From positions 186,001-250,000 of the forward strand of contig NZ_CM000961.1 in assembly GCF_000143825.1 (NCBI RefSeq): 64,000 nt of DNA, written 5' to 3'. Numbering within the stretch: the stretch's first letter is position 1; each line of letters starts with the position of its first letter. The notes under the pieces are model-generated. The model was not told the DNA's origin, did not search any database, and saw nothing but the letters and a program-made list of their open reading frames with translations. A program made the position numbers and the translations under genes. This stretch comes from Corynebacterium genitalium ATCC 33030. GTDB taxonomy: Bacteria; Actinomycetota; Actinomycetes; Mycobacteriales; Mycobacteriaceae. This document shows, piece by piece, positions 1 through 8,137 of this stretch.

Positions 1-869
1 ATATCGAGCACCTGGTGGAACCACAGCGTCAAACTGATCTTCCGCCCGCCCTTCTTCGGCCGCCAGTACGCTTCAGGGCGGCGCTCGGTGCGGATCTGCA
101 TGCCCGTCCGGATGATCAGCACCATCAAGAACATGTTGAAAAAGTGCGACCAGTTCAGCCACGCGGGAATGCCCACCGGCGCGCTCTCCGGCATCGGTGC
201 ATAACCGGGGTACTTCTCCACGAACTCCTGGCCCGTCTCCGTACCCAGGAACGCTCGGGCGCCCCAGACACCCAGTGCAAGCAACACCAGTGCGACCACC
301 GCAGCGATCCACACCCAGCGCCTCCGCTTATCGACGCCCCGCGCCACCGTCGTCCCCCCACCACTCTTCTCCCCAGCGGGTGTGGTGGGAGCAGGTTTGG
401 CTGCAGCCGGTTTGGGTGCGGCGGGAGCCGGCGCAGCAGCCGGGGGTTTCGGTGCAGCAGCAGCTGGTGCCGCAGCGGGCGGTTTCGGTGCAGCAGGTGC
501 TGCAGGTGTTGTAGGCGCAGCGGGCGGTTTCGGTGCAGCAGGTGCCGCCGGTGGTACCGCCGCAGCAGGAGGCTGTGGCGCGACAGGTGCCGCTGGTGCA
601 GCTGGCACCGCTGGGGGCTTCGGCGCTGCGGGAGCCGCTGGTGCCGCTGCCGGAGGTTTCGGAGCTGCAGGTGTTGTAGGCGCAGCGGACGGTTTCGGTG
701 CAGCAGCCGGGGGTTTCGGCGCTCCGGGAGCAGCCGGTGCAGCCGGTGCAGCCGGTGCAGCCGGTGCAGCCGGTGCAGCCGGCGCGCTTGGGGCGGCCGG
801 GGGTTTGGGCGCTGCAGGAACGTTGGCGTTCGGAGTGTCGCCCGCTTTGGGGATGTTGTTTCCAGTCAT
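1..869 (-). CDS. Cytochrome b/b6-domain (b561-like) membrane protein, 3' end cut by window edge
   Basis: The gene reads leftward from an ATG at 869 and leaves the window still open after 289 codons. Residues about 15-165 are an Ala/Pro/Lys linker (PAAP and PKPPA repeats). A basic stop-transfer flank (GVDKRRRW) and one membrane helix (WIAAVVALVLLALGVWG) follow. The visible end contains PAWLNWSHFFNMFLM, RTGMQIRTERRPEAYW and LTLWFHQVLD, which I recognise from actinobacterial cytochrome b/b6-domain proteins, often encoded near a molybdopterin oxidoreductase. In that family these histidine-containing helices bind haem b and carry electrons in the membrane. No clear ribosome site precedes the ATG. 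The physiological partner lies outside the window, so the exact role is open. Confidence 0.7.
   Translation of the reverse strand, partial: MTGNNIPKAGDTPNANVPAAPKPPAAPSAPAAPAAPAAPAAPAAPAAPGAPKPPAAAPKPSAAPTTPAAPKPPAAAPAAPAAPKPPAVPAAPAAPVAPQPPAAAVPPAAPAAPKPPAAPTTPAAPAAPKPPAAAPAAAAPKPPAAAPAPAAPKPAAAKPAPTTPAGEKSGGGTTVARGVDKRRRWVWIAAVVALVLLALGVWGARAFLGTETGQEFVEKYPGYAPMPESAPVGIPAWLNWSHFFNMFLMVLIIRTGMQIRTERRPEAYWRPKKGGRKISLTLWFHQVLD
736..780. repeat. Five exact tandem copies of a 9-bp unit (GGTGCAGCC)
   Basis: Five perfect 9-bp units lie head to tail, with degenerate copies on both sides. They fall in frame in the Ala/Pro linker of the leftward cytochrome b gene, where each unit encodes Ala-Ala-Pro. 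Slippage would change linker length by three residues without breaking the frame. Confidence 0.85.
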
Positions 870-965
870 TACAGAATCAGACTATCCAACCTCGAGGGGT
901 GCTCTGAATTTAAGTCGCTCTGGGTGGCCTTTAGATTCACACTCCCCTCTTGCAGGATCGGCCTT

Positions 966-1079
966 GGAATACTGTTGGCGGTTTTCCGGAATACTGCTCA
1001 CGCAAACGTGCAGGTCAAAAGCATGCGTTTCGGTTGATATTGCCGAGCAGTATTCCACCCCAGAATCGAGCAGTATTCC
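966..1079. repeat. Intergenic element copy A, built on GGAATACTGCTC
   Basis: The gap between the cytochrome gene and dnaE2 holds GGAATACTGTTG at 966-977, GGAATACTGCTC at 988-999, and inverted copies GAGCAGTATTCC at 1045-1056 and 1068-1079. The outer and inner motifs are 22 bp apart on the left and 23 bp on the right, about two helix turns. The 45-bp core (1000-1044) shares about 29 positions with the core of copy B at 30.65-30.75 kb, which also keeps the 22-bp and 57-bp spacings. No protein is convincing here. It could be an operator array or the remnant of a small mobile repeat. Confidence 0.7.
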
Positions 1080-1137
1080 GGTCTGGCTCTACCCCGACTG
1101 ACTGCCTCCCCCGGCGCCCACCTGGCACCTGCCCCCG

Positions 1138-4100
1138 CTAGTGGAAGTCACGCGCCCCGCGGGCGAGCCAGTCACCCATCTCCAGCGGCTCGAATTTGTC
1201 GGCGATGATGCTCACCGCGCCGGTGGCGTTTTCCACTATGCCGCGAATGATCAGTGCTTTGGCGGTGCGGGCAAGCACTTTCTGGCGGTTCCACAGCCCA
1301 ACGGGAATGACCACGTTCATCAGCCCGGTTTCGTCCTCCAGACCCATGAAGGTCACCCCACCGGCGGTGACGGGGCGTTGCCTGTGGGTGATCACACCGG
1401 CGATGCGCACGCGGGTGCCGTCCTCAACACTCATGAGGTCCGCGGCGGCGACGACTCCGGTGGCGCCCAGCGCCCCGCGCAGCATCTCCATCGGCATCAA
1501 GCCGGGGGTGACACCGGTGGCGGCAACGTCGGCAGCCATGAGCTCGAAGGCGTTCATGCCGGGCAGTGCCGGTGCCGAGATCGCAGAAAGCCCAGGAAGC
1601 ATCCCGTCTCGCTCGGTGGCGGCAACACCTGCCTGCCACAGTGCTTGCCTGCGGTCCACCCCGAAACAGTCCAGCGCGCCGGCTCGCGCTAAAGCCTCGG
1701 CGTGCTCGACCGACAAGTCAGCCCGGCGCGACAGGTCAGGAATGCCAGTGAACGGCTGGGCAGCTTCGATCCGCTCAGCGGCTTTGTCGCCCAGCCCCTT
1801 GATCAGGTTCATGCCTACCCGGATGGCAGGATCCGCACCGGAAACAGCATCCACAACGCAGCGCGCTTCGCACCCAGATTCATTCACGCTGACCGGCAGC
1901 ACGTCAATGCCGTGGCGGCGCGCGTCCTGGATGAGCGACTGCGGCGAGTAGAACCCCATCGGCTGCGCGCGCAGCAGACCGACGCAGAACTGCGCCGGGT
2001 AGTAGTGCTTGAACCAGGCGGAGAAGTACACCAGCGACGCGAACGACTGGGAGTGGGACTCCGGGAACCCGTAGGCGGCGAACGCGACGATCTTCTGCCA
2101 AAGTCGGTCGGCGACGGCGCTGTCAATGCCGTTCGTCTCACGGCAGCCGTCGAAAAAGCGCTGCCGCAGCGCCTCCATCTTCGCCGGTGACCGCTTCGAC
2201 CCCATGGCGCGGCGCAGAGAGTCGGCTTCGGCGCCGGTGAAGCCTGCGGCGTCGACAGCAATTTGCATGAGCTGCTCTTGGAACAGCGGAATGCCCAGCG
2301 TCCGGCCGAGGGATTTCTCCAGCACCGGGTGATCGAACTCGATTGGCTCGCGCCCGTCGCGGCGGCGCAGGTACGGGTGCACCGACCCGCCCTGAATCGG
2401 GCCGGGGCGGATCAGGGCGACCTCCACCACCAGGTCGAAGAACTCGCGCGGTTTCAGCCGCGGCAGCGTGTTCATCTGGGCGCGGGACTCCACCTGGAAG
2501 ACTCCGACGGCGTCGGCGCGGGCGAGCATGTCGTACACGGAAGCGTCGTCAAGCGGAAGCTCCCACAAGCGCACCTCGCGGCCCGTGGTCTCGCGCACGA
2601 GGTCGATCATGTGGTGCAGCGCCTCGAGCATGCCCAGGCCGAGCAGGTCGAACTTGACCAAGCCTGCCGACGCGCAATCGTCCTTGTCCCACTGCACCAC
2701 CGACCGGTCCTCCATACGGGCCCATTCGACGGGCACGACGTCGGCAATCGGGCGGTCGCAAATGACCATGCCGCCGGAGTGGATGCCCAGGTGGCGGGGT
2801 TGGCCGCGCAATTGCTCGGCTAGCGAAGAGACAAGACTCGGCGGTTCTGAGAGCCCCTTTGACCAGGCATCTGCCGCACCCTGCGGGTATCCGAGCGCGC
2901 GGGCGGCGTCGCGCACCGCACCCTTCGACCGGTACGTGATCACGTTGGCCACCTGCGCGGCGTTGTCGCGGCCGTAGGTGCGGTAGACGTACTGGATTGC
3001 TTCCTCGCGGCGGCCGGATTCGATATCAATGTCAATGTCCGGCGGCCCGTCGCGGTCCGGCGAGAGGAATCGCTCGAACAGCAGCTGCGCCGAGATCGGC
3101 TCCACATTGGTGATCCCCAGGGCGAAGCAGACCGCCGAGTTCGCCGCCGACCCGCGCCCCTGGCACAGGATGTCGGACTCGCGGCAGAAGTCCACAATGT
3201 CGTTGACGATGAGAAAGTAGCCCGGAAACCCCAGCTGCTCGATGACGTTCAGTTCGTGCTCGATCTGTGTGCACGCCCGCTCACGCACGTCAGCGGGACG
3301 CGAGGCGTAGCGCTCCTCGCCGCGGACACGCACGAGATGGCGCAGCCAGCTCATTTCGTCGTGGCCGTCGGGCGTGGGAAAGAGCGGCAGTTGCGGCGCG
3401 ACAAGGTTGAGTGTGAACGCGCACTCGGCCGCCAGATCGACGGTGGCTGCAAGCATGTCCGCGCACCCCGGTGCCATCGCGAGCAGCTGCTCGCCGCTGC
3501 GCAGCCAGTTCGCGCCCATTGGGTGCAGGTCGCAGTACGCAACGCCCATTGCTTGACGACGCGCCAGCGACCTCTTCGCCCCCGCCAACCTCGCCCCCTG
3601 GCGCGTAGCCGCCCCGGGTGCCGCACTGATGATCGCGGGGACGTGCGGGTATGCACGCAACGCCTCGTTATGGTCGGCGTCTTCGGGGAGCATGGTGGCA
3701 GTGAATTCGCGCACAACCCGGTCGGGGCCGAAGTATTCGATCAAATCATCGATACGGTCCGCCCACTGCCAGCTGGCCAGGACGGTGCACGTCCCGGCAA
3801 GCTCATCGGCAATCACCGGCAGGGGCGGATAGAGGACTTTGTCTTTCTCCCCCGTTGCCATGTGGGCGGCGGCCATGAGGTGCGACAGGCGGCGGTAGCC
3901 TTCGGGGCCGCGGGCGATGACGGACAGCGGAATCACCGAGTCATCGCCTGGGCCGCCATCGTCGCGCGGGAGCGACAGCTCCGCACCGAAGACTGTGGGC
4001 ATGCCCACTTCTGCCGCTGCCTCAGCGAATTTGACGGCGCCGTAAAAACCGTCCCGGTCCAGCAAGCCGACTGCCGATAGGCCCAGTTCTTGCGCCCGGG

Positions 4101-4386
4101 CCACGATCTCTTCCGGCTCGCTCGCACCGCCGGTGTCACTGAGGAAACTGTAGGTGGACACGGCGTGCAGCTCGGCGAACGGGACGGCAGGTGCACGGCG
4201 GGGCGCGGTGCCTGCCGACCCATCCCCCGGCGCGGCGCCGCCTTCTGCTTCGGATCCCTCTGGCGCATAGACCGCCCCGGCGGGCGTGCCCGTGTGGTTG
4301 ACGGGCACAGGAGTAGGCCCGGGGCGGCCGGAGAGGATTCTCTCCAGCCGCGACCAGGACATTCTCTCGCCGCCATGGAAACGCAC
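1138..4386 (-). CDS. dnaE2: Error-prone DNA polymerase III alpha subunit DnaE2
   Basis: About 1,082 residues, the usual DnaE2 length. The N-terminal PHP domain starts near FAELHAVSTYSFLSD. The polymerase core carries GRGSAANS and PPDIDIDIESGRR with the catalytic aspartates, followed by GVFQVESRAQM and a C-terminal OB-fold. DnaE2 performs translesion synthesis and SOS mutagenesis with ImuA' and ImuB, encoded at 8.1-10.5 kb. The frame is open to a TTG at 4422. I prefer the GTG at 4386: a -10-like TATTCT sits about 6 bp upstream, suggesting a leaderless message, and a LexA-like box at 4406-4421 would overlap the promoter. An ATG at MSWSRLERIL, eight codons further in, is an alternative. Confidence 0.93.
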   Translation of the reverse strand: MRFHGGERMSWSRLERILSGRPGPTPVPVNHTGTPAGAVYAPEGSEAEGGAAPGDGSAGTAPRRAPAVPFAELHAVSTYSFLSDTGGASEPEEIVARAQELGLSAVGLLDRDGFYGAVKFAEAAAEVGMPTVFGAELSLPRDDGGPGDDSVIPLSVIARGPEGYRRLSHLMAAAHMATGEKDKVLYPPLPVIADELAGTCTVLASWQWADRIDDLIEYFGPDRVVREFTATMLPEDADHNEALRAYPHVPAIISAAPGAATRQGARLAGAKRSLARRQAMGVAYCDLHPMGANWLRSGEQLLAMAPGCADMLAATVDLAAECAFTLNLVAPQLPLFPTPDGHDEMSWLRHLVRVRGEERYASRPADVRERACTQIEHELNVIEQLGFPGYFLIVNDIVDFCRESDILCQGRGSAANSAVCFALGITNVEPISAQLLFERFLSPDRDGPPDIDIDIESGRREEAIQYVYRTYGRDNAAQVANVITYRSKGAVRDAARALGYPQGAADAWSKGLSEPPSLVSSLAEQLRGQPRHLGIHSGGMVICDRPIADVVPVEWARMEDRSVVQWDKDDCASAGLVKFDLLGLGMLEALHHMIDLVRETTGREVRLWELPLDDASVYDMLARADAVGVFQVESRAQMNTLPRLKPREFFDLVVEVALIRPGPIQGGSVHPYLRRRDGREPIEFDHPVLEKSLGRTLGIPLFQEQLMQIAVDAAGFTGAEADSLRRAMGSKRSPAKMEALRQRFFDGCRETNGIDSAVADRLWQKIVAFAAYGFPESHSQSFASLVYFSAWFKHYYPAQFCVGLLRAQPMGFYSPQSLIQDARRHGIDVLPVSVNESGCEARCVVDAVSGADPAIRVGMNLIKGLGDKAAERIEAAQPFTGIPDLSRRADLSVEHAEALARAGALDCFGVDRRQALWQAGVAATERDGMLPGLSAISAPALPGMNAFELMAADVAATGVTPGLMPMEMLRGALGATGVVAAADLMSVEDGTRVRIAGVITHRQRPVTAGGVTFMGLEDETGLMNVVIPVGLWNRQKVLARTAKALIIRGIVENATGAVSIIADKFEPLEMGDWLARGARDFH

Positions 4387-4405
4387 GCCCCCAGAATAAT
4401 CGCGG

Positions 4406-4421
4406 TCGAAACTTTGTTCCA
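4406..4421 (-). promoter_or_regulatory. Candidate LexA (SOS) box of dnaE2
   Basis: On the minus strand TGGAACAAAGTTTCGA matches 11 of 14 defined positions of the corynebacterial LexA consensus TCGAA(A/C)ANNTGTTCGA. It lies 20-35 bp upstream of the preferred dnaE2 GTG, where LexA would block transcription. A second candidate box precedes imuA'. Confidence 0.5.
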
Positions 4422-4484
4422 ATCAGCAACGGGCACGGGGCTGTATCCAGTGCCGGCATAGCAATGGTTGGTGTGAACCCAAAC

Positions 4485-4500
4485 TAGACTAAGCGGTCCG
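4485..4500 (+). promoter_or_regulatory. Candidate McbR operator of metQNI
   Basis: TAGACTAAGCGGTCCG matches 8 of 10 defined positions of TAGAC-N6-GTCTA, the site of McbR, the TetR-type repressor of methionine and sulphur genes in C. glutamicum. It lies about 65 bp upstream of metQ. Function is inferred from the match and from the operon downstream. Confidence 0.5.
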
Positions 4501-4562
4501 TTAGGTGTTAGATTTTCGAAGTCATATTTGACCACCCCTAGCAAGAAAGTGCAGGAAAAGAT

Positions 4563-5459
4563 ATGCGCTTCAACCGCATCATCGCGACCGCCGCAGCCTC
4601 CGTTCTGGCGGCAACCGGCCTGGTCGCATGCTCTGACGAGTCGGCAGACAACGCAGCCGGCAAGAACAACGGCGGCGACGATCAGGTTGTCCGGATCGGC
4701 ACCACCGACTCCGACCAGAAGGCTTGGTCTGTCTTCATGGAGCTGGCTGAGAAGGAGGGCATCACCCTCGAGCTCACCCCGTTCACCGAGTACCCGCCGG
4801 TCAACCCGGCGCTGGCTCAGGACCAGATCGACATCAACAAGTTCCAGCACATCCTGTACCTGGCTGAGTACAACGCCTCCTCCGGCGACGACCTGAAGAT
4901 CGTCGGCTCCGGCGAAATCAACACCCTGGGCCTGTTCTGGAAGGACCACGACAGCCTCGACGACATCGAGGGCCAGAAAGTCGCCATCCCGAACGACCCG
5001 TCCAACCAGGGCCGCGCCATCAACGTGCTGGTCCAGGCTGACCTGGTCAAGGTCAAGGACGGTGCTGACACGCTGAACCCGACCCCGGCCGACATCGACA
5101 AGGATGCCTCCAAGGTTGAGGTCACCCCGGTCGACGCGTCCCAGACCCCGACCGCCTACAACCAGGGCGACCCGGCCGTGATCAACAACACCTGGTTGGG
5201 CCGCGCCGGCATCGACGCGTCCACTTCTGTCTTCGCGGACGACCCGAACTCTGAGCTGGCGGAGCCGTACATCAACATCTTCGCTGTCCGCGCAGACGAC
5301 GTCGACAACGCGACCTACGACAAGCTCGTGGAGATCTGGCAGTCCGACGAGGTCACCGAGGCTCTGAACGAGGACTCCAACGGCACCGCTGTCCAGGTGG
5401 AGAAGACCAAGGAGGAGCTCGACGAGATCCTCAAGCGCCTGGAAGAGGACTTCAAGTAA
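4563..5459 (+). CDS. metQ: Methionine ABC importer substrate-binding lipoprotein MetQ
   Basis: 298 residues. A lipoprotein signal ends in the lipobox LVAC (Cys near residue 23), so the mature protein is membrane-anchored outside the cytoplasm. The rest is a NlpA/MetQ-type periplasmic-binding fold with VRIGTTDSDQKAW, DINKFQHILYL and VAIPNDPSNQGRA, and the aromatic and acidic positions typical of the family. It would hand D/L-methionine to the MetNI transporter encoded directly downstream. An AGGAAAAG ribosome site stands just before the ATG. The stop codon shares one base with the metN start. A candidate McbR site upstream suggests repression when methionine is ample. Confidence 0.93.
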   Translation: MRFNRIIATAAASVLAATGLVACSDESADNAAGKNNGGDDQVVRIGTTDSDQKAWSVFMELAEKEGITLELTPFTEYPPVNPALAQDQIDINKFQHILYLAEYNASSGDDLKIVGSGEINTLGLFWKDHDSLDDIEGQKVAIPNDPSNQGRAINVLVQADLVKVKDGADTLNPTPADIDKDASKVEVTPVDASQTPTAYNQGDPAVINNTWLGRAGIDASTSVFADDPNSELAEPYINIFAVRADDVDNATYDKLVEIWQSDEVTEALNEDSNGTAVQVEKTKEELDEILKRLEEDFK

Positions 5460-6523
5460 TGGCACCCACCGGCACCCGGATTGAGTTCCGGAACGTCCAC
5501 AAGACGTTCCGCTCCAAGAAAGGCGGGGCGGATGTCGTCGCACTCGACAACGTCAACCTCACCGTTGAACCCGGTGAGATCTTGGGCGTCATCGGATATT
5601 CGGGTGCCGGCAAGTCCACCCTCGTGCGCATGATCAACGGGCTGGACACCCCGACTTCCGGTGAGATTCTGCTCGACGGCACCAACATTGTCGGCATGCC
5701 TGGCAAGCAGTTGCGCGACGTGCGCCGCAGCATCGGGATGATTTTCCAGCAGTTCAACCTGCTCACCTCGCTCACTGCGGCAGGCAATGTTGAGTACCCG
5801 CTGAAGATGACGGACATGAGCAAGTCCGAGCGCGCCGCCCGCGTGCAGGAACTACTCGAGTTCGTCGGCCTGGGTGAGCGCGGCAAGAACTACCCGGAGC
5901 AGCTGTCCGGCGGCCAGAAGCAGCGCGTCGGCATTGCCCGTGCGCTTGCCACGGATCCCTCGCTTTTGCTTGCCGACGAGGCCACCTCCGCCCTCGACCC
6001 CGAAACCACCCAGGAAGTCCTGGAACTGTTGCGGGTGATCAACCAGCGCACCGGAATCACCATCGTCGTGATCACGCACGAGATGGACGTCATCCGCGCC
6101 ATCGCGGACAAGGTCGCTGTCATGGAGGCCGGCAAGGTCGTCGAATACGGCTCTGTCTACGACGTGTTTTCTAATCCGAAAACGCACGTGGCGCAGCGGT
6201 TTGTGTCGACGTCGTTGCGCAACACTCCGTCGAAAAGCGAAGAGCGCGAACTCTTGGGCGGCGACGGCCGACTGTTCACCGTCGACTTGTCGTCGAACTC
6301 CGGGGTCTTCTCCGCGGCCGCGAAGCTGCAGGAGCAGGGCGTGGGGCTCGATGTCGTGCACGGCAGCGTGACCACCCTGCAGGAACAGTCCTTCGGCAAA
6401 ATGACGGTGCGCCTGACCGGCGACAACCGCGCCATCGAGGAGTTCTACCGCAGAATGCAGGAGACCACCACCATTCACGAAATCACCGGCAACACCACTG
6501 CTGAGATTGGGGAGGAGAAGTAA
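5459..6523 (+). CDS. metN: Methionine ABC importer ATP-binding protein MetN
   Basis: 354 residues. The ATPase domain shows Walker A GYSGAGKSTL, signature LSGGQKQR, Walker B LLADEATSALDP and the switch histidine in VVITHEMD. About 100 C-terminal residues beyond the ATPase form the regulatory NIL domain found in MetN, where cytosolic methionine causes trans-inhibition. The start overlaps the metQ stop and the end abuts metI, so the three subunits are translationally coupled. Confidence 0.94.
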   Translation: MAPTGTRIEFRNVHKTFRSKKGGADVVALDNVNLTVEPGEILGVIGYSGAGKSTLVRMINGLDTPTSGEILLDGTNIVGMPGKQLRDVRRSIGMIFQQFNLLTSLTAAGNVEYPLKMTDMSKSERAARVQELLEFVGLGERGKNYPEQLSGGQKQRVGIARALATDPSLLLADEATSALDPETTQEVLELLRVINQRTGITIVVITHEMDVIRAIADKVAVMEAGKVVEYGSVYDVFSNPKTHVAQRFVSTSLRNTPSKSEERELLGGDGRLFTVDLSSNSGVFSAAAKLQEQGVGLDVVHGSVTTLQEQSFGKMTVRLTGDNRAIEEFYRRMQETTTIHEITGNTTAEIGEEK

Positions 6524-7204
6524 ATGACTGAGCAGATCCTCGCCCAAATGGACTGGGACCGCCTGGGCCCCACATACCTCCAGGCCATTCAGGACACGCT
6601 GTTCATGGTGATCATCACCATGCTCGTCGGCGGGTTCTTCGGCCTGATCATCGGCATGTTCCTCTACACCACCCGCGCTGGCGGTGTGCTGGAGAACCGG
6701 TTTGTCTACTGGACACTGAACATCCTGGTGAACTTCTTCCGCCCTATCCCGTTCATCATCATGATCGCCATGCTTTACTCCGTGACTCTGTCGGTGGTGG
6801 GCACGACGATCGGACGCGGGGCAGCCACATTCGTCATGTGCGTGACCGCGACGTTCACCGTGGCACGCATCGTGGAGCAGAACCTCGTCGCCATCGACCC
6901 CGGCGTGATTGAAGCAGCCCGCGCGATGGGTGCTGGCCCATGGCGCATCATCCGCACCGTGATCGTCCCGGAGGCACTCGGCCCGCTGATCTTGGGCTTC
7001 ACCTTCATCTTCATCGCCGTGATCGACATGTCCGCCATGGCCGGCTACATCGGCGGCGGTGGTCTGGGTGACTTCGCCATCGTCTACGGTTACCGCGCGT
7101 TTGAGCCGCAGGTGACGTGGCTGGCAGTGATCACCATTGTGGTCATCGTTCAGCTCGCCCAGTTGCTGGGCAACGTGCTGTCGCGGAAGGTCATGCGCCG
7201 ATAA
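6524..7204 (+). CDS. metI: Methionine ABC importer permease MetI
   Basis: 226 residues with about five membrane helices and the permease coupling loop EAARAMGAGPWRIIRTVIVPEA, in which EAA...G is the contact with the ATPase. The ATG follows the metN stop without a gap and a GGAGGAG ribosome site lies in the end of metN. It completes the metQNI operon. Its last 14 bases overlap the end of the convergent gene at 7191-8111, and I see no terminator hairpin between them. Confidence 0.93.
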   Translation: MTEQILAQMDWDRLGPTYLQAIQDTLFMVIITMLVGGFFGLIIGMFLYTTRAGGVLENRFVYWTLNILVNFFRPIPFIIMIAMLYSVTLSVVGTTIGRGAATFVMCVTATFTVARIVEQNLVAIDPGVIEAARAMGAGPWRIIRTVIVPEALGPLILGFTFIFIAVIDMSAMAGYIGGGGLGDFAIVYGYRAFEPQVTWLAVITIVVIVQLAQLLGNVLSRKVMRR

Positions 7205-8111
7205 GTTCGAGCTTTTCGACGCCCCAGTACGTACCCGTTTTCGGTTCGTCGCCGCAGGAGGAAATCACTCCTGCGGCTTCGTTTTGCGTAAGGGTGACTG
7301 CGAACTGGCGCGGCCCCCGGTGCGTATCGTCGGCAAACACGATTGTGGCTGCACCGTCGCCAACGGTTTCGTCCACGAGCGTGAACTGGCCGTAGGCGAC
7401 ATCCTCGCCCTCGTTCTGCAAGTGGGCAGCCACGGCGATCTCGGCGGCCTGCGCCGACGCCGACAACGTTCCGCGTCCTCGGTTGCCGGGAACGAAGTAC
7501 TGCGCGCGCATCGCCGCGCCGATCATCGCTTCCGTGGCCTCCAGATTCATCCGCCCGAAGCTGTACCCCCACGGCATGAGCAGCATTGCCGGGGCGAAAC
7601 GGTGCCCCTTGACATGCGAGGTCTCCCACACGATGTCGCCGGTGCGGCGGAACGGATAGCGCCGCTCCAGCTCCATCACCAACGGGCGTCCCTTCACAGC
7701 GCAGCAGCGGTCGCGCTTCGCGTGCGTGCACACCAGCAACAGTGGCGCGATGCGCGTCTGCCCACCGTTGAGGCCCGGCGCGGAGAAATCCATCTCCAGA
7801 AGGTCCTCAACACCATCGACGTGGTGGACCTCCGTGATTCCGACATCCGAGAAGACGGTGTACAGGTGCGGCTTGTCAATGTCGCGCCCCTCCCGCGTGG
7901 GGTGACGGATGAGCTGAAGCGAGGCATCGAATTTCTTCAGGTGCGCTTTGAGCTTCGCGGTGAGCTCCTCACCTAAGGTTCCACCGTCGAGAACATCGTG
8001 GCTCCAGGGGCCAGGGTGCTCGAACAGGACATAGGTCCCCGCCGTTTTGGCGGTGCCGGGCAGCGGTTCGACTTCGACATCGGAACACATTGGCTGGCGG
8101 GGAGCGGGCAT
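7191..8111 (-). CDS. Sucrase/ferredoxin-like family protein
   Basis: 306 residues. CTHAKRDRCCAVKG, with its cysteine cluster, and ETSHVKGHRFAPAMLLMPWG are typical of the sucrase-ferredoxin-like (thioredoxin-fold) family, whose cysteines may bind a 2Fe-2S cluster. The biochemical role of the family is poorly settled, despite the name. The ATG at 8111 is preceded closely by a sequence resembling a DtxR box, so iron control is plausible. The gene converges on metI with a 14-bp overlap. imuB ends 26 bp upstream on the same strand, but the intervening operator-like sequence suggests a separate promoter. Confidence 0.8.
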   Translation of the reverse strand: MPAPRQPMCSDVEVEPLPGTAKTAGTYVLFEHPGPWSHDVLDGGTLGEELTAKLKAHLKKFDASLQLIRHPTREGRDIDKPHLYTVFSDVGITEVHHVDGVEDLLEMDFSAPGLNGGQTRIAPLLLVCTHAKRDRCCAVKGRPLVMELERRYPFRRTGDIVWETSHVKGHRFAPAMLLMPWGYSFGRMNLEATEAMIGAAMRAQYFVPGNRGRGTLSASAQAAEIAVAAHLQNEGEDVAYGQFTLVDETVGDGAATIVFADDTHRGPRQFAVTLTQNEAAGVISSCGDEPKTGTYWGVEKLELIGA

Positions 8112-8116
8112 ACTTC

Positions 8117-8135
8117 TTAGGGTAGCCTATCTCGC
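8117..8135 (+). promoter_or_regulatory. Candidate DtxR (iron repressor) box
   Basis: TTAGGGTAGCCTATCTCGC matches 13 of 19 positions of the DtxR consensus TTAGGTTAGSCTAACCTAA, and its left half is nearly perfect. It starts 6 bp upstream of the sucrase-ferredoxin-like ATG, so a bound repressor would cover the promoter or start. The match is moderate. Confidence 0.4.
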
Positions 8136-8137
8136 TC

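Noticed and set aside
382-1101. Plus-strand frame rich in Gly/Ala (GFGAAGAAG), similar in look to PE_PGRS proteins
   Set aside because: It is the antisense of the Pro/Ala linker of the leftward cytochrome b gene, whose other part has conserved family motifs; the tail runs into the GGAATACTGCTC element.
3933-5543. Long minus-strand frame over metQ and the start of dnaE2
   Set aside because: It lies antisense to metQ and in a wrong frame of dnaE2, and shows no recognisable domain.
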